Below the pieces are notes generated by a model. The model was not told the DNA's origin. It was given only the letters and a program-made list of their open reading frames with translations, and did not search any database. From Bacillus sp. FJAT-47783 (lineage in GTDB: Bacteria > Bacillota > Bacilli > Bacillales > Aeribacillaceae): DNA of 64,000 nucleotides. A program made the translations under genes and the position numbers. This document shows positions 40,801 to 51,808 of the stretch, piece by piece. The stretch is taken from assembly GCF_022808615.1 (NCBI RefSeq), contig NZ_JAKZKS010000005.1:62001-126000 (forward strand). The letters run 5' to 3'. Position 1 is the stretch's first letter. Every line of letters begins with the position of its first letter.

Positions 40801-41837
40801 TTTAATGTGCCTCCACCAAACGAAATGCCTTCACCTTTTTTTACACGTCCAATAATATAAGCCTTTTCTCCGCTTTCTTCTAGTCGTGCTATGACATGAG
40901 GCATATTCGTTTCTGATACTGCTAACACAAAGCCAATCCCCATATTAAACACTTCAAACATTTCTTTTGTTTCAATCGAACCTTTTTCTTGAATGAATGA
41001 AAAAATCGATGGAATTGGCCATGAACCATAATCAATTTCTGCCCCTAATCCTTTAGGGAGCATTCGCGGAATGTTTTCTATAAAGCCCCCGCCTGTAATA
41101 TGAGCCATCCCGTGAATATCGCTATTCATTATGGCATTTAATACAGGACGAACATAAATTTTGGTTGGCTTTAGCAGTTCCTTACCAAGCGTTTCTTCTA
41201 GTCCTTCATACGATTCATCAAGATGTAATTGGTGGTCTTCAAGTAAAATTTTTCGAACGAGTGAATAACCATTACTATGAATGCCACTAGAAGCAAGACC
41301 AATTAATAGATCCCCTTCTTCAATCCGTTCACCTGTTACGACTTTCGATTTTTCGACAACACCGACAGCAAAGCCTGCGATGTCGTATTCTTCCTCATCA
41401 TAAACACCAGGCATTTCCGCTGTTTCCCCGCCAATTAAAGCACAGCCGGCTTGTTCACAGCCGTCAGCAACTCCTTTAACGATTTGCTCAATTTTTTCCG
41501 GAACGGCCTTCCCAACTCCGAGATAGTCGAGAAAGAATAACGGTTCAGCACCTTGTGCTAAAATATCATTCACGCACATCGCGACTGCATCGATGCCAAT
41601 CGTATCGTGCTCGTCCATCATAAATGCTAGTTTTAATTTCGTTCCAACACCGTCTGTTCCAGATACAAGCACAGGTTCCTTATAGCCTAGTGTTGATAAA
41701 TCAAACATGCCGCCAAAACCCCCAAGTGCCCCGATCACACCTGGACGATTTGTTTTGGCCACATGCTTTTTCATGCGAGAAACCGCTTCATATCCAGCGT
41801 GAATATCTACTCCAGCCTCTTTATATGATTTGGACAT
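40797..41837 (-). CDS. purM: Phosphoribosylformylglycinamidine cyclo-ligase (AIR synthetase)
   Basis: PurM (346 residues from the ATG at 41837, after AAGGAGGATATGG) closes the imidazole ring of AIR using ATP. Family features include [52 protein letters not shown] and the [16 protein letters not shown] loop. An earlier in-frame start at 41864 lacks a ribosome binding site. A 187-base gap containing a structured repeat separates it from purF, unusual in an otherwise tightly packed operon. Confidence 0.97.
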   Translation of the reverse strand: MSKSYKEAGVDIHAGYEAVSRMKKHVAKTNRPGVIGALGGFGGMFDLSTLGYKEPVLVSGTDGVGTKLKLAFMMDEHDTIGIDAVAMCVNDILAQGAEPLFFLDYLGVGKAVPEKIEQIVKGVADGCEQAGCALIGGETAEMPGVYDEEEYDIAGFAVGVVEKSKVVTGERIEEGDLLIGLASSGIHSNGYSLVRKILLEDHQLHLDESYEGLEETLGKELLKPTKIYVRPVLNAIMNSDIHGMAHITGGGFIENIPRMLPKGLGAEIDYGSWPIPSIFSFIQEKGSIETKEMFEVFNMGIGFVLAVSETNMPHVIARLEESGEKAYIIGRVKKGEGISFGGGTLK

Positions 41838-41884
41838 AACCATATCCTCCTTGTAGCCCATCAAACGATTAAGAGCGTAATTTA

Positions 41885-41998
41885 GAAAAGCGCAAGCACC
41901 TTAACTCATCCTCAAACAAACATGTTGTTACGACTAAAGGCGCTTTTTTCCTTTACGGGAGCTAATCCCCACCTATCTAAAAGCATAAGGCGGGAGTT
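41885..41998. repeat. Structured palindromic repeat inside the pur operon (purF-purM gap)
   Basis: Two hairpins lie in the gap. One pairs AAGCACCTT (41894-41902) with AAGGCGCTT (41937-41945), one G-U pair, flanked by GAAAAGCGC on the outside. The other pairs AATCCCCACC (41964-41973) with GGCGGGAGTT (41989-41998). The GAAAAGCGCAAGC...GGCGCTTTTTT layout recalls palindromic repeats I associate with Bacillaceae intergenic regions. On the transcribed minus strand the hairpins could slow or trim the message between purF and purM. Confidence 0.6.
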
Positions 41999-42024
41999 AA
42001 CTGCTTGTTATTTAGTCTTATACA

Positions 42025-43437
42025 TTAATCTTTTTCATGTGGAAGAACGGTATCTTCATAAATGTCGGTTGGATATTTCCCTGTAAAGCAAGCCATACAC
42101 TGTCCGCGATATTCACCATCATTTGTTCGTCCAATACCTGCTAACAATCCTTCGTTTGATAAAAAGGCGAGACTATCCGCACCGATAATTTGACGAATTT
42201 CTTCGACAGAATGAGAAGAAGCAATTAACTCTTCATGTGTTGATGTATCAATTCCATAAAAACATGGGTTGGCAATCGGAGGTGAACTGATTCGGACATG
42301 AACTTCAGTCGCTCCTGCCTCCCTTAGCATACTCACAATTCTTCTTGAGGTTGTACCTCGAACGATAGAATCATCGACCATAACGACACGCTTTCCTTCA
42401 ACGACTTTCCGAACAGGTGAAAGCTTCATTTTTACTCCTTGCTCACGAAGCGCTTGGGAAGGCTGAATGAACGTACGACCGACATAACGATTTTTAATTA
42501 AGCCTAGTTCATACGGAATATCCGCTTCTTCTGCAAACCCAATTGCTGCAGAAATACTAGAGTCTGGTACACCTGTTACAACATCTGCTTCAACCGGTGC
42601 TTCTGTCGCAAGACGTTTCCCTAGATTTTTACGTGCTGTATGCACATTTACGCCTTCAATATTGCTGTCTGGTCTGGAAAAATAAATATATTCCATCGAG
42701 CAAATCGCCCGATTAATATTTTTAGAGAATCGCTCTGTTGTTAATCCATCATCATTAATAATTAATAACTCACCCGGCTCTACATCACGCTCATACTCAG
42801 CTCCGATGACGTCAAATGCACATGTTTCAGATGCAATGACGTATGCATCACCAAGACGGCCTAGTGAAAGCGGGCGCAAACCATTCGGGTCAAGGGCTAC
42901 CATCATTTCCGTTTCGGTCATTATGAGAAAAGCATAAGCCCCTTTAATCATTTGCAACGCATTTTTCACCTTGTCTTTTAGTGATGAATACCCGCTTCGC
43001 TTAATTAAATGTGCCAAAACTTCTGTATCAGATGTTGTTTGAAAAATACTCCCTTGGTTTTCAAGCTGGTGCTTTAAGCCAGAAGCATTGACTAAATTTC
43101 CATTGTGGGCTAACGCTAAACTACCGTTTTGCGATTGGAATAATAGAGGCTGAACATTCATATATCCTCCGCCTCCAGCCGTAGCATAACGAACATGTCC
43201 AATGGCTGCTTTCCCGTGTAAATCATTTAATTGCCCTTGTGCAAATACTTCTGTGACTAGACCTAGCCCTTTATGACCGACTAGCTTTTCTCCATCTGTT
43301 ACAACAACTCCTGCTCCTTCTTGACCGCGATGTTGGAGACTATGCAAGCCATAATATGTGATTTGGGCAGCGTCGGGGTGTCCCCACACCCCAAAAACGC
43401 CGCATTCCTCATTTAGCCCCTTGATTTCAGCAAGCAT
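42025..43437 (-). CDS. purF: Amidophosphoribosyltransferase
   Basis: PurF (470 residues from the ATG at 43437, after AAAGGAGC) commits PRPP and glutamine to phosphoribosylamine. The N-terminal [16 protein letters not shown] has Cys 12 as the future nucleophile after removal of an 11-residue propeptide, as in B. subtilis. The PRPP site is [18 protein letters not shown]. Cysteines in [10 protein letters not shown] and GQCMACFTG supply the iron-sulfur cluster, so it is the oxygen-sensitive type. It overlaps the end of purL by 25 bases. Confidence 0.97.
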   Translation of the reverse strand: MLAEIKGLNEECGVFGVWGHPDAAQITYYGLHSLQHRGQEGAGVVVTDGEKLVGHKGLGLVTEVFAQGQLNDLHGKAAIGHVRYATAGGGGYMNVQPLLFQSQNGSLALAHNGNLVNASGLKHQLENQGSIFQTTSDTEVLAHLIKRSGYSSLKDKVKNALQMIKGAYAFLIMTETEMMVALDPNGLRPLSLGRLGDAYVIASETCAFDVIGAEYERDVEPGELLIINDDGLTTERFSKNINRAICSMEYIYFSRPDSNIEGVNVHTARKNLGKRLATEAPVEADVVTGVPDSSISAAIGFAEEADIPYELGLIKNRYVGRTFIQPSQALREQGVKMKLSPVRKVVEGKRVVMVDDSIVRGTTSRRIVSMLREAGATEVHVRISSPPIANPCFYGIDTSTHEELIASSHSVEEIRQIIGADSLAFLSNEGLLAGIGRTNDGEYRGQCMACFTGKYPTDIYEDTVLPHEKD

Positions 43438-45641
43438 GGAATAGCTCCTTTCCAAGCACGCTCGAGCTCTTCTACAGATGCTTTTATTAGCTCCTCTCCC
43501 GATTCGTGCTTTACGTTTAACGTGCCATCATTTGTTACTTTACCGATAAACTTTGCTTCTACTAGTTTCTCAAACGCTTCTTTATCCTTTTGTTTCACCG
43601 ATACGATAAAGCGAGATTGAGACTCACTGAATAGTTCAGCTGTCGCGTTACCATCGATGACAACTTGCGCTCCTAACCCTTCTGCACCGAGTGTACATTC
43701 TGTTAAAGCTACAGCAATCCCACCTTCTGATACATCGTGTGCAGACTGAATCACACCTTGCTTAATCGCCGTTAACATTTGATTTAATCGTTCTTTTTCC
43801 ACACCTAAATCAATGGTCGGTGCTTGACCAAAGATTTTCCCTTCTAATACTTTTTGAAGCTCACTGCCACTAAACTCCGGTTTTGTTTCACCGATGACGT
43901 AAATCAAATCTCCTTCTTGTTTAAACGCTTGCGTTGTAATGTGAGAGACATCTTCGATTAAACCGACCATTCCAACAACCGGTGTTGGATAAACGGCTGT
44001 TCCATTTGTTTCGTTATATAAAGAGACGTTTCCGCCAATAACTGGTGTAGAAAGCGTACGACACGCTTCACTCATACCGTCAACCGCTTTTTCGATTTGC
44101 CAGAAAATTTCTGGTTTTTCAGGGCTACCAAAGTTTAAGCAGTCTGTAATCGCAAGTGGTGTTGCCCCAGAGCATACGATGTTTCGAGCAGCTTCTGCTA
44201 CGGCAATTTTCCCACCTACTTCTGGATCTAAATAAAGATAGCGAGAATTACAGTCTGTCGTCATCGCAAGCGCTTTATTCGTATCACGAATTCGGATTAC
44301 CGCTGCATCTGAACCCGGTGCAACAACAGTATTCGTACGAACCATGTAGTCATATTGATCATAAACCCATTCTTTACTTGCAATGGTTGGCTGTTGTAAT
44401 AACGTTAGTAACGTATCTTTATAGTCCTTCACTTCTGGTGTATAAGGTTCCATCTCTTGGAATTCTTTATAATAGACAGGCTCTTTTGATGGCTTGTGGT
44501 AAACAGGTGCATCTTCTGCTAACGCATCAACAGGAATTTGGGCAACAACTTCACCTTTATGTGTTAAAGTCAGCATTTTATCGTCAGTTACTTTTCCAAT
44601 CGCGACCGCTTCAAGACCATACTTTTCAAATAGATCAATGATCTCTTGCTCACGACCTTTTTCAATGACAAGAAGCATACGCTCCTGTGATTCAGAGAGC
44701 ATCATTTCATACGGAGTCATATCTTTTTCACGTTGCGGAACTAAATCGAGATTCATCTCGATACCAGAACCCGCTTTACTTGCCATTTCAGCTGAAGAGC
44801 TCGTTAACCCAGCAGCTCCCATATCTTGAATTCCGACAAGCGCATCTGATTTGATCACTTCAAGGCATGCTTCTAAAAGGAGCTTTTCCATAAATGGATC
44901 TCCTACTTGAACAGCTGGACGTTTTTCATCTGACTCTTCCGTTAACTCTTCAGATGCAAATGTCGCACCGTGAATACCGTCACGTCCTGTTTTTGCTCCA
45001 ACATACATGACCGTATTGCCAACACCTTTTGCTTGTCCTTTTTTAATATCCTCATGGTTAATTAATCCGACACACATCGCATTCACAAGTGGGTTTCCTT
45101 CATAAGAAGGATCAAATTGCACTTCGCCGCCAACCGTTGGAATTCCAATACAGTTTCCATATCCAGCAATTCCAGCAACAACTTCTTCAAATAAATATTT
45201 CACACGTGGTGATGTTAATTCACCGAAACGAAGTGAATTTAATAAGGCAACAGGACGTGCCCCCATGGAGAATACGTCGCGGATAATACCACCAACACCT
45301 GTCGCTGCTCCTTGATACGGTTCAATTGCTGATGGGTGGTTATGACTTTCAATTTTAAATACGACTGCTTGATGATCGCCAATATCGACAATTCCCGCCC
45401 CTTCTCCAGGCCCTTGTAATACACGTTCACCTGTAGTTGGGAATTTCTTCAATACTGGTTTTGAGTTTTTATAACTACAGTGCTCTGACCACATAACCGA
45501 AAAAATTCCGATCTCTGTATAATTTGGCAGGCGACCTAAAATCTTTTCAATAAGGGCGAACTCTTCATCACTAACGCCCATTTGTTGATATAGTTTTTCT
45601 TCTTTAATCATTTCTACAGACGGTTCAAGCATTAGTGACAT
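43413..45641 (-). CDS. purL: FGAM synthase large subunit
   Basis: PurL (742 residues) is the small Gram-positive form of FGAM synthase, which needs PurQ and PurS. Typical parts are [20 protein letters not shown], the [22 protein letters not shown] loop, [18 protein letters not shown], and the second half with [25 protein letters not shown] and [15 protein letters not shown]. It overlaps purQ by 17 bases and purF by 25. Confidence 0.97.
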   Translation of the reverse strand: MSLMLEPSVEMIKEEKLYQQMGVSDEEFALIEKILGRLPNYTEIGIFSVMWSEHCSYKNSKPVLKKFPTTGERVLQGPGEGAGIVDIGDHQAVVFKIESHNHPSAIEPYQGAATGVGGIIRDVFSMGARPVALLNSLRFGELTSPRVKYLFEEVVAGIAGYGNCIGIPTVGGEVQFDPSYEGNPLVNAMCVGLINHEDIKKGQAKGVGNTVMYVGAKTGRDGIHGATFASEELTEESDEKRPAVQVGDPFMEKLLLEACLEVIKSDALVGIQDMGAAGLTSSSAEMASKAGSGIEMNLDLVPQREKDMTPYEMMLSESQERMLLVIEKGREQEIIDLFEKYGLEAVAIGKVTDDKMLTLTHKGEVVAQIPVDALAEDAPVYHKPSKEPVYYKEFQEMEPYTPEVKDYKDTLLTLLQQPTIASKEWVYDQYDYMVRTNTVVAPGSDAAVIRIRDTNKALAMTTDCNSRYLYLDPEVGGKIAVAEAARNIVCSGATPLAITDCLNFGSPEKPEIFWQIEKAVDGMSEACRTLSTPVIGGNVSLYNETNGTAVYPTPVVGMVGLIEDVSHITTQAFKQEGDLIYVIGETKPEFSGSELQKVLEGKIFGQAPTIDLGVEKERLNQMLTAIKQGVIQSAHDVSEGGIAVALTECTLGAEGLGAQVVIDGNATAELFSESQSRFIVSVKQKDKEAFEKLVEAKFIGKVTNDGTLNVKHESGEELIKASVEELERAWKGAIPCLLKSRG

Positions 45642-46308
45642 GAGCTTCCCTCCAACTTTTTACGATTGATTTAAACAATGTTAATCCGTCAGCACTTCCG
45701 AGTAGTTCATTCACTGCTCGTTCTGGATGCGGCATCATTCCTAGAACATTTCCTCGTTCGTTCACAATTCCAGCAATATCGAGTAAGCTTCCGTTTGGAT
45801 TGCTTTCATAGGTGAAAACAATTTGCTTATTCTCTTTTAGCTTTTCTAACGTTTCTTCATCACAGTAGTAGTTCCCCTCTCCATGGGCAATCGGAACGGT
45901 AATAAGCTCGTCCTTTTCATAAAGAGAAGAAAACATCGTTTCATTGTTTTCAACCCGAAGCTTTACTGGACGGCACATAAACTTTAAGTTTTGGTTGCGG
46001 CGCATCGCTCCAGGTAACAATCCAGCTTCGAGTAAAATTTGAAACCCATTACAAACCCCTAACACTGGCTTTCCTTCATTTGCTGCTTTCACTACTTCTT
46101 TCATCACATTGGCAAAGCGGGCAATCGCTCCTGAACGTAAGTAGTCTCCATACGAAAAACCACCTGGTAATAAAATCCCATCAAACCTACTTAAATCAGT
46201 CGCATCATGCCACACATATTCCACTTCTTCACCAAGCTCATCCTTAATGGCATGATACATATCAACGTCACAATTCGAACCCGGAAACACGATTACGGCA
46301 AATTTCAC
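45625..46308 (-). CDS. purQ: FGAM synthase glutaminase subunit
   Basis: PurQ (227 residues) is a class I glutamine amidotransferase feeding ammonia to PurL. The triad is visible: Cys in [19 protein letters not shown], and His and Glu in [14 protein letters not shown]. The N-terminal [14 protein letters not shown] is characteristic. It overlaps purS by four bases and purL by 17. Confidence 0.97.
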   Translation of the reverse strand: MKFAVIVFPGSNCDVDMYHAIKDELGEEVEYVWHDATDLSRFDGILLPGGFSYGDYLRSGAIARFANVMKEVVKAANEGKPVLGVCNGFQILLEAGLLPGAMRRNQNLKFMCRPVKLRVENNETMFSSLYEKDELITVPIAHGEGNYYCDEETLEKLKENKQIVFTYESNPNGSLLDIAGIVNERGNVLGMMPHPERAVNELLGSADGLTLFKSIVKSWREAHVTNA

Positions 46309-46559
46309 TGTGCGACTACCTCCTCAATTTCGTAGCGGTAATCTTCAATTACTGGGTTTGCGAGTAATTTATCACACATTTCTTTTAATACTTCTTCTAC
46401 GTCACGTTCAGACTTTTCAATTAGAAGCTCCATGTACTTTCCAATTCTCACGTCTTGAACTTCTTTATAGTTCATCGAATGTAAAGATTCTTTTACAGCA
46501 CTACCTTGTGGGTCTAATACACTTTCACGTAATGTTACATAAACTTTTACTTTGTACAT
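46305..46559 (-). CDS. purS: FGAM synthase PurS subunit
   Basis: PurS (84 residues) bridges PurL and PurQ. The sequence [40 protein letters not shown] and [16 protein letters not shown] is typical. It overlaps purC by 13 bases and purQ by four, so all four cistrons are probably translationally coupled. Confidence 0.97.
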   Translation of the reverse strand: MYKVKVYVTLRESVLDPQGSAVKESLHSMNYKEVQDVRIGKYMELLIEKSERDVEEVLKEMCDKLLANPVIEDYRYEIEEVVAQ

Positions 46560-47278
46560 GGAATAGTTCCTCCTAATCGTTTTAAAATTTCGGTATAGGC
46601 ATCTGTTAAATTACCAATGTCACGTCGAAATACATCTTTATCCAACTTTTCATTTGTTTTCGCGTCCCAAAGCCGACAAGTATCTGGGGAAATTTCATCC
46701 GCTAATATAAGGGTTCCATCTGATGTAACCCCAAACTCAAGCTTGAAATCAACTAAGTTCACACCACAATTTTTAAAATGTTCTAACAAAATAGTGTTTA
46801 CTTTTAGCGCAATTTTCTCGATCTCGTTTAATTGCTCATCGGTTGCTACGTTCAATAGTTCAATATGAGCTTTATTAATAAGCGGGTCACCGAGATCATC
46901 ATTTTTGTAATAGTACTCGATTACAGGCTTTTCAATGACCGTTCCCTCTTCTATTCCGAGTCGTTTTGATAAACTACCAGCTACAACGTTTCGAACGACC
47001 ACTTCTAACGGAATAATCGATACGCGCTGTACTAACTGCTCATATGGTGAAAGACGCTTAATAAAATGTGTCGGCACTCCAGCTTCCGTTAATTTTTCGA
47101 ATAACAAACACGTAATCTCATTGTTTAGTACGCCTTTTCCTGCAATCTCAGCTTTTTTTTCACCATTAAAAGCAGTAGCTGAGTCCTTATAAGTCACATA
47201 CAATACTTCTGGATCATCCGTTTTATATATTTTCTTTGCTTTTCCTTCGTATAATAAGGTTCCCTTTTGGATGGTCAT
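46547..47278 (-). CDS. purC: SAICAR synthetase
   Basis: PurC (243 residues) joins aspartate to CAIR using ATP. It begins KGTLLYEGKAKKIYKTDDPE and contains EVVVRNVVAGSLSKRLGI, LVDFKLEFG and ADEISPDTCRLWD, all family signatures. Length is normal. It lies between purB and purS. Confidence 0.97.
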   Translation of the reverse strand: MTIQKGTLLYEGKAKKIYKTDDPEVLYVTYKDSATAFNGEKKAEIAGKGVLNNEITCLLFEKLTEAGVPTHFIKRLSPYEQLVQRVSIIPLEVVVRNVVAGSLSKRLGIEEGTVIEKPVIEYYYKNDDLGDPLINKAHIELLNVATDEQLNEIEKIALKVNTILLEHFKNCGVNLVDFKLEFGVTSDGTLILADEISPDTCRLWDAKTNEKLDKDVFRRDIGNLTDAYTEILKRLGGTIPCTK

Positions 47279-47346
47279 GTTTGTTCAGCCTCCTAAAGAC
47301 GGAATATTGGCAATTTTTCTATTGAGATAGAGGCAGTAAACTACCT

Positions 47347-48645
47347 CTATTCTGCTAAACCACAACGTTCAAAAATAACGTCAACATTTTTTAAGTGATA
47401 GTTATAATCGAAGCAGTCATCGATTTGTTCTTTCGTTAGACGAGACGTAATGTTTTCTTCTGCTTCAATTAATTCACGGAACGGTACTTGGCGATCCCAT
47501 GCTTCCATTGCTTTTGGCTGAACTAAGTCATATGCTTCCTCACGCGTCATTCCTGTATTAATGAGCGCTAATAAGACGCGTTGAGAATAAATGAGACCTA
47601 ACGTTTTATCCATATTTCGCTTCATGTTTTCTGGGAATACTGTTAAGTTTTTCACGATATTTCCGAAACGATTTAACATGTAGTTCAGTGCAATCGTAAC
47701 ATCTGGAAGAATGATACGCTCTGCTGATGAATGGGAAATGTCCCGTTCATGCCATAATGGTACGTTTTCATAAGCTGTCATCATCATTCCGCGTACGACA
47801 CGGGCAATTCCTGTCATATTTTCTGAACCAATCGGGTTGCGTTTATGCGGCATAGCTGATGAACCTTTTTGTCCTTTAGCAAAGAACTCTTCTACTTCAC
47901 GCGTCTCACTCTTTTGCAGTCCACGGATTTCTACGGCAAACTTCTCGATAGACGTCGCGATTAAAGCAAGTGTAGCTACATATTCTGCATGGCGATCGCG
48001 CTGTAATGTTTGCGTTGAGATTGGTGCAGCTTTTAAACCAAGCTTTTCACAAACATATTGTTCAACAAACGGATCAATGTTTGCATATGTTCCAACGGCA
48101 CCGGAAATTTTCCCGAATTCGATTTCTTCTTTTGCACGCTTGAATCGTTCTAAATTACGCTTCATTTCTTCGTACCAAAGGGCCATTTTTAAACCGAATG
48201 TTGTTGGCTCGGCATGAACGCCATGTGTACGTCCCATCATCACGGTATATTTATGTTCAAGTGCTTTATTCTTTAAAATGTCAACAAAGTTTTCAATATC
48301 TTTTAGTAAAATGTCGTTTGCTTGTTTTAATAAGTAAGATAACGCTGTGTCTACGACGTCTGTAGACGTTAAACCGTAATGAACCCATTTTCTCTCTTCA
48401 CCTAACGTTTCAGAAACCGCTCGTGTAAAGGCAACGACATCATGTCTCGTTTCCTCTTCAATCTCTTTAATACGCGCAATATCAAAAGAAGCATGTTCAC
48501 GCAGTTTTTTCACATCTTCTTTTGGGATAACGCCTAATTCCGCCCATGCTTCACATGCTAATATTTCTACTTCAAGCCAAGCGTTGAAACGGTTTTCCTC
48601 TGTCCAAATAGCTCCCATTTCGGGTCTCGTATAACGTTCAATCAT
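47347..48645 (-). CDS. purB: Adenylosuccinate lyase
   Basis: PurB (432 residues) acts twice in purine synthesis, on SAICAR and on adenylosuccinate, releasing fumarate. The fumarase-superfamily signature [19 protein letters not shown] is present. [16 protein letters not shown] and [18 protein letters not shown] supply other catalytic regions. The start [15 protein letters not shown] is typical. Confidence 0.97.
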   Translation of the reverse strand: MIERYTRPEMGAIWTEENRFNAWLEVEILACEAWAELGVIPKEDVKKLREHASFDIARIKEIEEETRHDVVAFTRAVSETLGEERKWVHYGLTSTDVVDTALSYLLKQANDILLKDIENFVDILKNKALEHKYTVMMGRTHGVHAEPTTFGLKMALWYEEMKRNLERFKRAKEEIEFGKISGAVGTYANIDPFVEQYVCEKLGLKAAPISTQTLQRDRHAEYVATLALIATSIEKFAVEIRGLQKSETREVEEFFAKGQKGSSAMPHKRNPIGSENMTGIARVVRGMMMTAYENVPLWHERDISHSSAERIILPDVTIALNYMLNRFGNIVKNLTVFPENMKRNMDKTLGLIYSQRVLLALINTGMTREEAYDLVQPKAMEAWDRQVPFRELIEAEENITSRLTKEQIDDCFDYNYHLKNVDVIFERCGLAE

Positions 48646-48662
48646 TCATCATTACCTCCGTT

Positions 48663-49796
48663 TTAGGACCTGTTCCAAATAGTTGTTTCATTTAATTGCT
48701 TTGTTAATAACTCAACATTTGTTGAATAAAACGTGATGTGGCCCATTTTCCGATTAGCTTTTGCTTCATTTTTTCCGTACAAATAAAGCTTGCCATCTGT
48801 TAAAAGTTTATCGTTTTCGATAACAGGTTGTAAATGCTGTCCTAAAATATTGACCATTATTCCTTCATGTAATAAGGAAGGCTGTTTTAAAGGCAACCCA
48901 CATATTGCTCGGATGTGCTGTTCAAATTGAGATGATGTACATAAGTCTAACGTGTAATGTCCAGAGTTATGTGGACGTGGTGCCAATTCATTTATATAAA
49001 TGTCCCCATTTGAAACAAACATTTCAACCGCTAATGTTCCGATTAATCCAAGCTTACTTGCAAGCATTTTAGCCGCTTGAATCGCCTTTTCTTTTAATGT
49101 GTCATCAATTCTTGCCGGCACGATGCTTTGATGGAGAATGTTGTTCACATGGATATTTTCTGCTACAGGAAAAGTCGTCGTTTCTTCCTTTACACTCCTT
49201 GTCACAATAACGGAAATTTCCATATCAAAGGAAATCCATTTCTCAAGGACACAACGGCCTTTCTCTAGTAAAGATTTAGCCTGTTCAGCTTCTTCCTTAT
49301 GACGAATGACAAATTGTCCTTTTCCATCATAGCCGCCGCGACACGTTTTTAAGACGGCAGGAAGACCAATCTCCTCGACTGCTTTTGCAAGCTGCTGGGC
49401 CTGTTCCACAACACGGAAAGGGGCAACCGTTGCACCTGCATCTACAATCGCCTCTTTTTCCGTTTGTCGGTCTTGGGTGATTGAGAGCAGTTGACTTCCT
49501 TGCGGTAAATAAGCATGTTGTTCAAGCCATGTTAATGCCTCATAATCAATATTCTCAAATTCATAGGTGATGACATCGCTCATTTCCGCAAGCTTTTTGA
49601 TGGCATCTAAATCGTCATATGCAGCTGTCACTTCGATATCGCTTACTTGACCACAGGGGCAATTCGGTGTCGGGTCTAATACCGCCACATTATACCCCAT
49701 ATTTTTTGCCGCTATCGCCATAAACCGCCCTAGTTGGCCACCGCCAATAATTCCAATTGTCTGTCCCGGTAAAATCGTTTTATACAAGTTGATCAC
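48663..49796 (-). CDS. purK: N5-carboxyaminoimidazole ribonucleotide synthase
   Basis: PurK (377 residues) is an ATP-grasp enzyme that carboxylates AIR with bicarbonate. It starts with [20 protein letters not shown] and has [14 protein letters not shown] and the metal-site [13 protein letters not shown]. It overlaps purE by 17 bases. Confidence 0.97.
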   Translation of the reverse strand: MINLYKTILPGQTIGIIGGGQLGRFMAIAAKNMGYNVAVLDPTPNCPCGQVSDIEVTAAYDDLDAIKKLAEMSDVITYEFENIDYEALTWLEQHAYLPQGSQLLSITQDRQTEKEAIVDAGATVAPFRVVEQAQQLAKAVEEIGLPAVLKTCRGGYDGKGQFVIRHKEEAEQAKSLLEKGRCVLEKWISFDMEISVIVTRSVKEETTTFPVAENIHVNNILHQSIVPARIDDTLKEKAIQAAKMLASKLGLIGTLAVEMFVSNGDIYINELAPRPHNSGHYTLDLCTSSQFEQHIRAICGLPLKQPSLLHEGIMVNILGQHLQPVIENDKLLTDGKLYLYGKNEAKANRKMGHITFYSTNVELLTKQLNETTIWNRS

Positions 49797-50268
49797 TGCT
49801 TTCTAACACTGTTTCTTTCGTACTTTCTCGTCGCTCCTCTAGCTTTTGCTTAACCTTATCATCTTCGATTGAAATGATTTGCGCAGCTAATAAACCAGCA
49901 TTCGTTGCCCCTGCTTTTCCAATGGCTACAGTTGCAACTGGAACGCCTCCTGGCATTTGCACAATCGATAATAATGAATCAAGCCCATTTAACGTACTTG
50001 ATTTGACAGGAACTCCGATAACAGGAAGCGTCGTTTTCGCCGCGACCATTCCCGGAAGATGTGCAGCACCACCAGCGCCTGCAATAATGACTTTTATTCC
50101 TCTTTCTCTTGCGTTTTCAGCATACTCAAACATGAAATCAGGTGTTCGATGGGCGGATACGACCTTTTTTTCATACGGTATCTCGAGTGCATCTAATATT
50201 TCACAACTATGTTTCATCGTTTCCCAGTCTGACGTGCTTCCCATAATAACACCAACAATAGGCTTCAT
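49780..50268 (-). CDS. purE: N5-carboxyaminoimidazole ribonucleotide mutase
   Basis: PurE (162 residues) converts N5-CAIR to CAIR. The class I signature is evident: [50 protein letters not shown] and [22 protein letters not shown]. It is the first gene of the operon, about 130 bases downstream of the riboswitch terminator. Confidence 0.97.
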   Translation of the reverse strand: MKPIVGVIMGSTSDWETMKHSCEILDALEIPYEKKVVSAHRTPDFMFEYAENARERGIKVIIAGAGGAAHLPGMVAAKTTLPVIGVPVKSSTLNGLDSLLSIVQMPGGVPVATVAIGKAGATNAGLLAAQIISIEDDKVKQKLEERRESTKETVLESSDQLV

Positions 50269-50395
50269 GTTGCTCCCCCTCTATCAGCAGAAATTTAATA
50301 GTTTATATAAATAGCATTAGCTTATCGTAATGAAATCATTAGTACAGAACGAGCAAATTGTTTTGGGGTAAAATTCAACTCGATTTGTAAAAATA

Positions 50396-50450
50396 GAAAA
50401 AGCCCGCTCTGTATTTTCCCTCATATAGTGGAAAGTAATACAAACCGGGC
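50396..50450 (-). terminator. Riboswitch-controlled terminator in the pur leader
   Basis: On the minus strand GCCCGGTTTGTATT (50450-50437) pairs with AATACAGAGCGGGC (50415-50402) and is followed by TTTTTCT. Its rising arm also contains ATTACTTTCC, which is perfectly complementary to the sequence just past the aptamer, giving the competing antiterminator. Confidence 0.85.
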
Positions 50451-50499
50451 ATAGAACATATAGTATGTATGCTCAATGACAGCCACAATCATTACTTTC

Positions 50500-50569
50500 C
50501 CCCATAGTCCAACAATTTACGGTCGTCGGGTAGAAACTTTTGGGCCATATTCCCAATATTATATGAGGT
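50500..50569 (-). ncRNA. Purine riboswitch aptamer, guanine/hypoxanthine class
   Basis: Reading the minus strand, CCTCATATAAT opens the aptamer, followed by GGAATATGG (P2 side), AAGTTTCTACCCG (core and L2), CCGTAAATTG (L3 region) and GGACTATGG. These are the conserved bases of the xpt-pbuX class. The specificity base before UAUG is C, which pairs with guanine or hypoxanthine rather than adenine. The 3' side continues GGGGGAAAGTAAT. When purine is bound, P1 forms and the terminator at 50396-50450 can fold; without it, GGAAAGTAAT pairs with ATTACTTTCC and blocks the terminator. Confidence 0.93.
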
Positions 50570-50596
50570 ACTGGTTTACGTATTTTGTTCATCTTC

Positions 50597-50626
50597 ATAT
50601 TAACAATGATTGTATCGAGCTGTCAA
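50597..50626 (-). promoter_or_regulatory. SigA promoter of the pur operon
   Basis: On the minus strand TTGACA (50626-50621) and TAATAT (50602-50597) are separated by 18 bases. The promoter lies directly next to the inner PurR box and about 30 bases before the riboswitch aptamer. Confidence 0.8.
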
Positions 50627-50630
50627 CGAT

Positions 50631-50674
50631 AATATCGAACAATTAAACTAAATTAATTATTAATGTTCGGTTTT
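50631..50674 (-). promoter_or_regulatory. PurR control region: two inverted PurBoxes
   Basis: On the minus strand AAAACCGAACATT (50674-50662) matches the PurBox consensus AWWWCCGAACWWT perfectly. The inverted partner, read on the plus strand as AATATCGAACAAT (50631-50643), has one mismatch. They are separated by 18 bases, close to the 16-17 usual in B. subtilis. PurR with low PRPP would bind here and repress the operon. Confidence 0.85.
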
Positions 50675-50874
50675 TATAACAATTTTCCTTCAAAAACAAT
50701 CTTTCGTCCGTACGGAACAACTTCAATTGCCCCATTCACCTTCTCTTCCTTAAAAATAGGTTCTTCCATTCTTCTAACCGGAAAATACCCTTCTTCTTTC
50801 ATTCGATTGAGACAATCATCAATCGTTTCATTTTCCGCCACTTCAAACTTTCTCTTTTTCGGTTTCTGACTCAT
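50674..50874 (-). CDS. yebG: NETI motif-containing protein YebG
   Basis: The 66-residue protein starts [20 protein letters not shown] and contains the NETI motif that names its family. In B. subtilis yebG also lies just before purE. The ATG at 50874 is preceded by AAAGGATCG; longer in-frame extensions have no ribosome binding site. The stop codon touches the outer PurBox, so its transcript must end inside the pur control region. Function is unknown. Confidence 0.85.
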   Translation of the reverse strand: MSQKPKKRKFEVAENETIDDCLNRMKEEGYFPVRRMEEPIFKEEKVNGAIEVVPYGRKIVFEGKLL

Positions 50875-51075
50875 CGTTTTACGATCCTTTCTTTGAATAC
50901 TTCGTACCGTCATTATGACGAAGAAATCAATATTGTTACGTTTATCATAATCACATTGTATTTGATTTTTGTGTGGATGGAAAGTTGCGATGAATATTCT
51001 AAGATAAGATAAAATGAAACGATTATTTTTTATGTAAAACAAATAAATAGATTAACGTTCACATTTTTAAAAAGA

Positions 51076-51624
51076 TTAATTTATTTTTTGATTCTCCCGT
51101 TCAAAGCCTTCTTCTTTTAAAAATTTGTATTTATGATCCCAGTTCATTTTTGCTTCTTCTGTCATAAAAGGATACACATAATTGTCTATACATCGAAAAA
51201 AATCATCATCATCTAGAAGATTATAAGTTCGAATTTTTACTTTTTTATGGTTATACGTTTTTATTACAATATCGTTCATTAAGTTAATCTGATTATAGAC
51301 ATAATCAATCTCACGAATATCTTTAATAGACACATTACGTTTTTTCGTCACAATCTTTCCATCTTCACCCATAACAATTGTAAAGAGTATTTTTCCTGGC
51401 TTATAGCTTGGAAGATACCATAAGGTTGTATATATAAAGAAAGGAAGTAAAGACAACCCTCCCCCAATATAACGAAGAGAATATTTAGACTCAAATTGCA
51501 ATCCATAGTGCAATATAAATAAACAGGCTCCTATTCCACCAAAATTAAACAAAACTGACCATGCATACATAAATTTAGACCCTTTTACTTTTATAATCTC
51601 ACCTTCTGTTTTTATGTTAGCCAA
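51076..51624 (-). CDS. DUF5381-type membrane protein, copy A (candidate immunity protein)
   Basis: The 182-residue protein has two N-terminal membrane helices (about 22-40 and 50-72) and a basic soluble tail. It shares with copies at 51809 and 54218 the start MANIKTEGEIIKVKGSKFMY and the central GEDGKIVTKKRNVSIKDIREID block, but is the most diverged. I link it with the YfjD/DUF5381 family by recall. Lying after duplicated effector cassettes of a type VII secretion locus, it may protect against a membrane-acting effector. That role is inference; a regulatory or secretion role cannot be excluded. Confidence 0.7.
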   Translation of the reverse strand: MANIKTEGEIIKVKGSKFMYAWSVLFNFGGIGACLFILHYGLQFESKYSLRYIGGGLSLLPFFIYTTLWYLPSYKPGKILFTIVMGEDGKIVTKKRNVSIKDIREIDYVYNQINLMNDIVIKTYNHKKVKIRTYNLLDDDDFFRCIDNYVYPFMTEEAKMNWDHKYKFLKEEGFERENQKIN

Positions 51625-51749
51625 GTGGTTTTACCTCCTTCCTTTTTCCTTATTGCTCAAATTTATTTAGGAATCGACAATTTAGTACTTGCCCTCCGTT
51701 TTTCTGTTAACAATGTATCCCGATTACAAATCAACCACATATACAAATA

Positions 51750-51786
51750 GAGAAAACGACTGCATGTACATCTCTGCCGTTTTCTC
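51750..51786 (-). terminator. Terminator of DUF5381 copy B
   Basis: GAGAAAACG (51750-51758) and CGTTTTCTC (51778-51786) form the stem, with T-rich sequence next on the minus strand. A near-identical structure follows copy C (53509-53545) and a related one copy D (about 54161-54194), so the terminator was duplicated with the genes. Confidence 0.75.
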
Positions 51787-51808
51787 ATAATTTCAATTGG
51801 TTCTTAGC

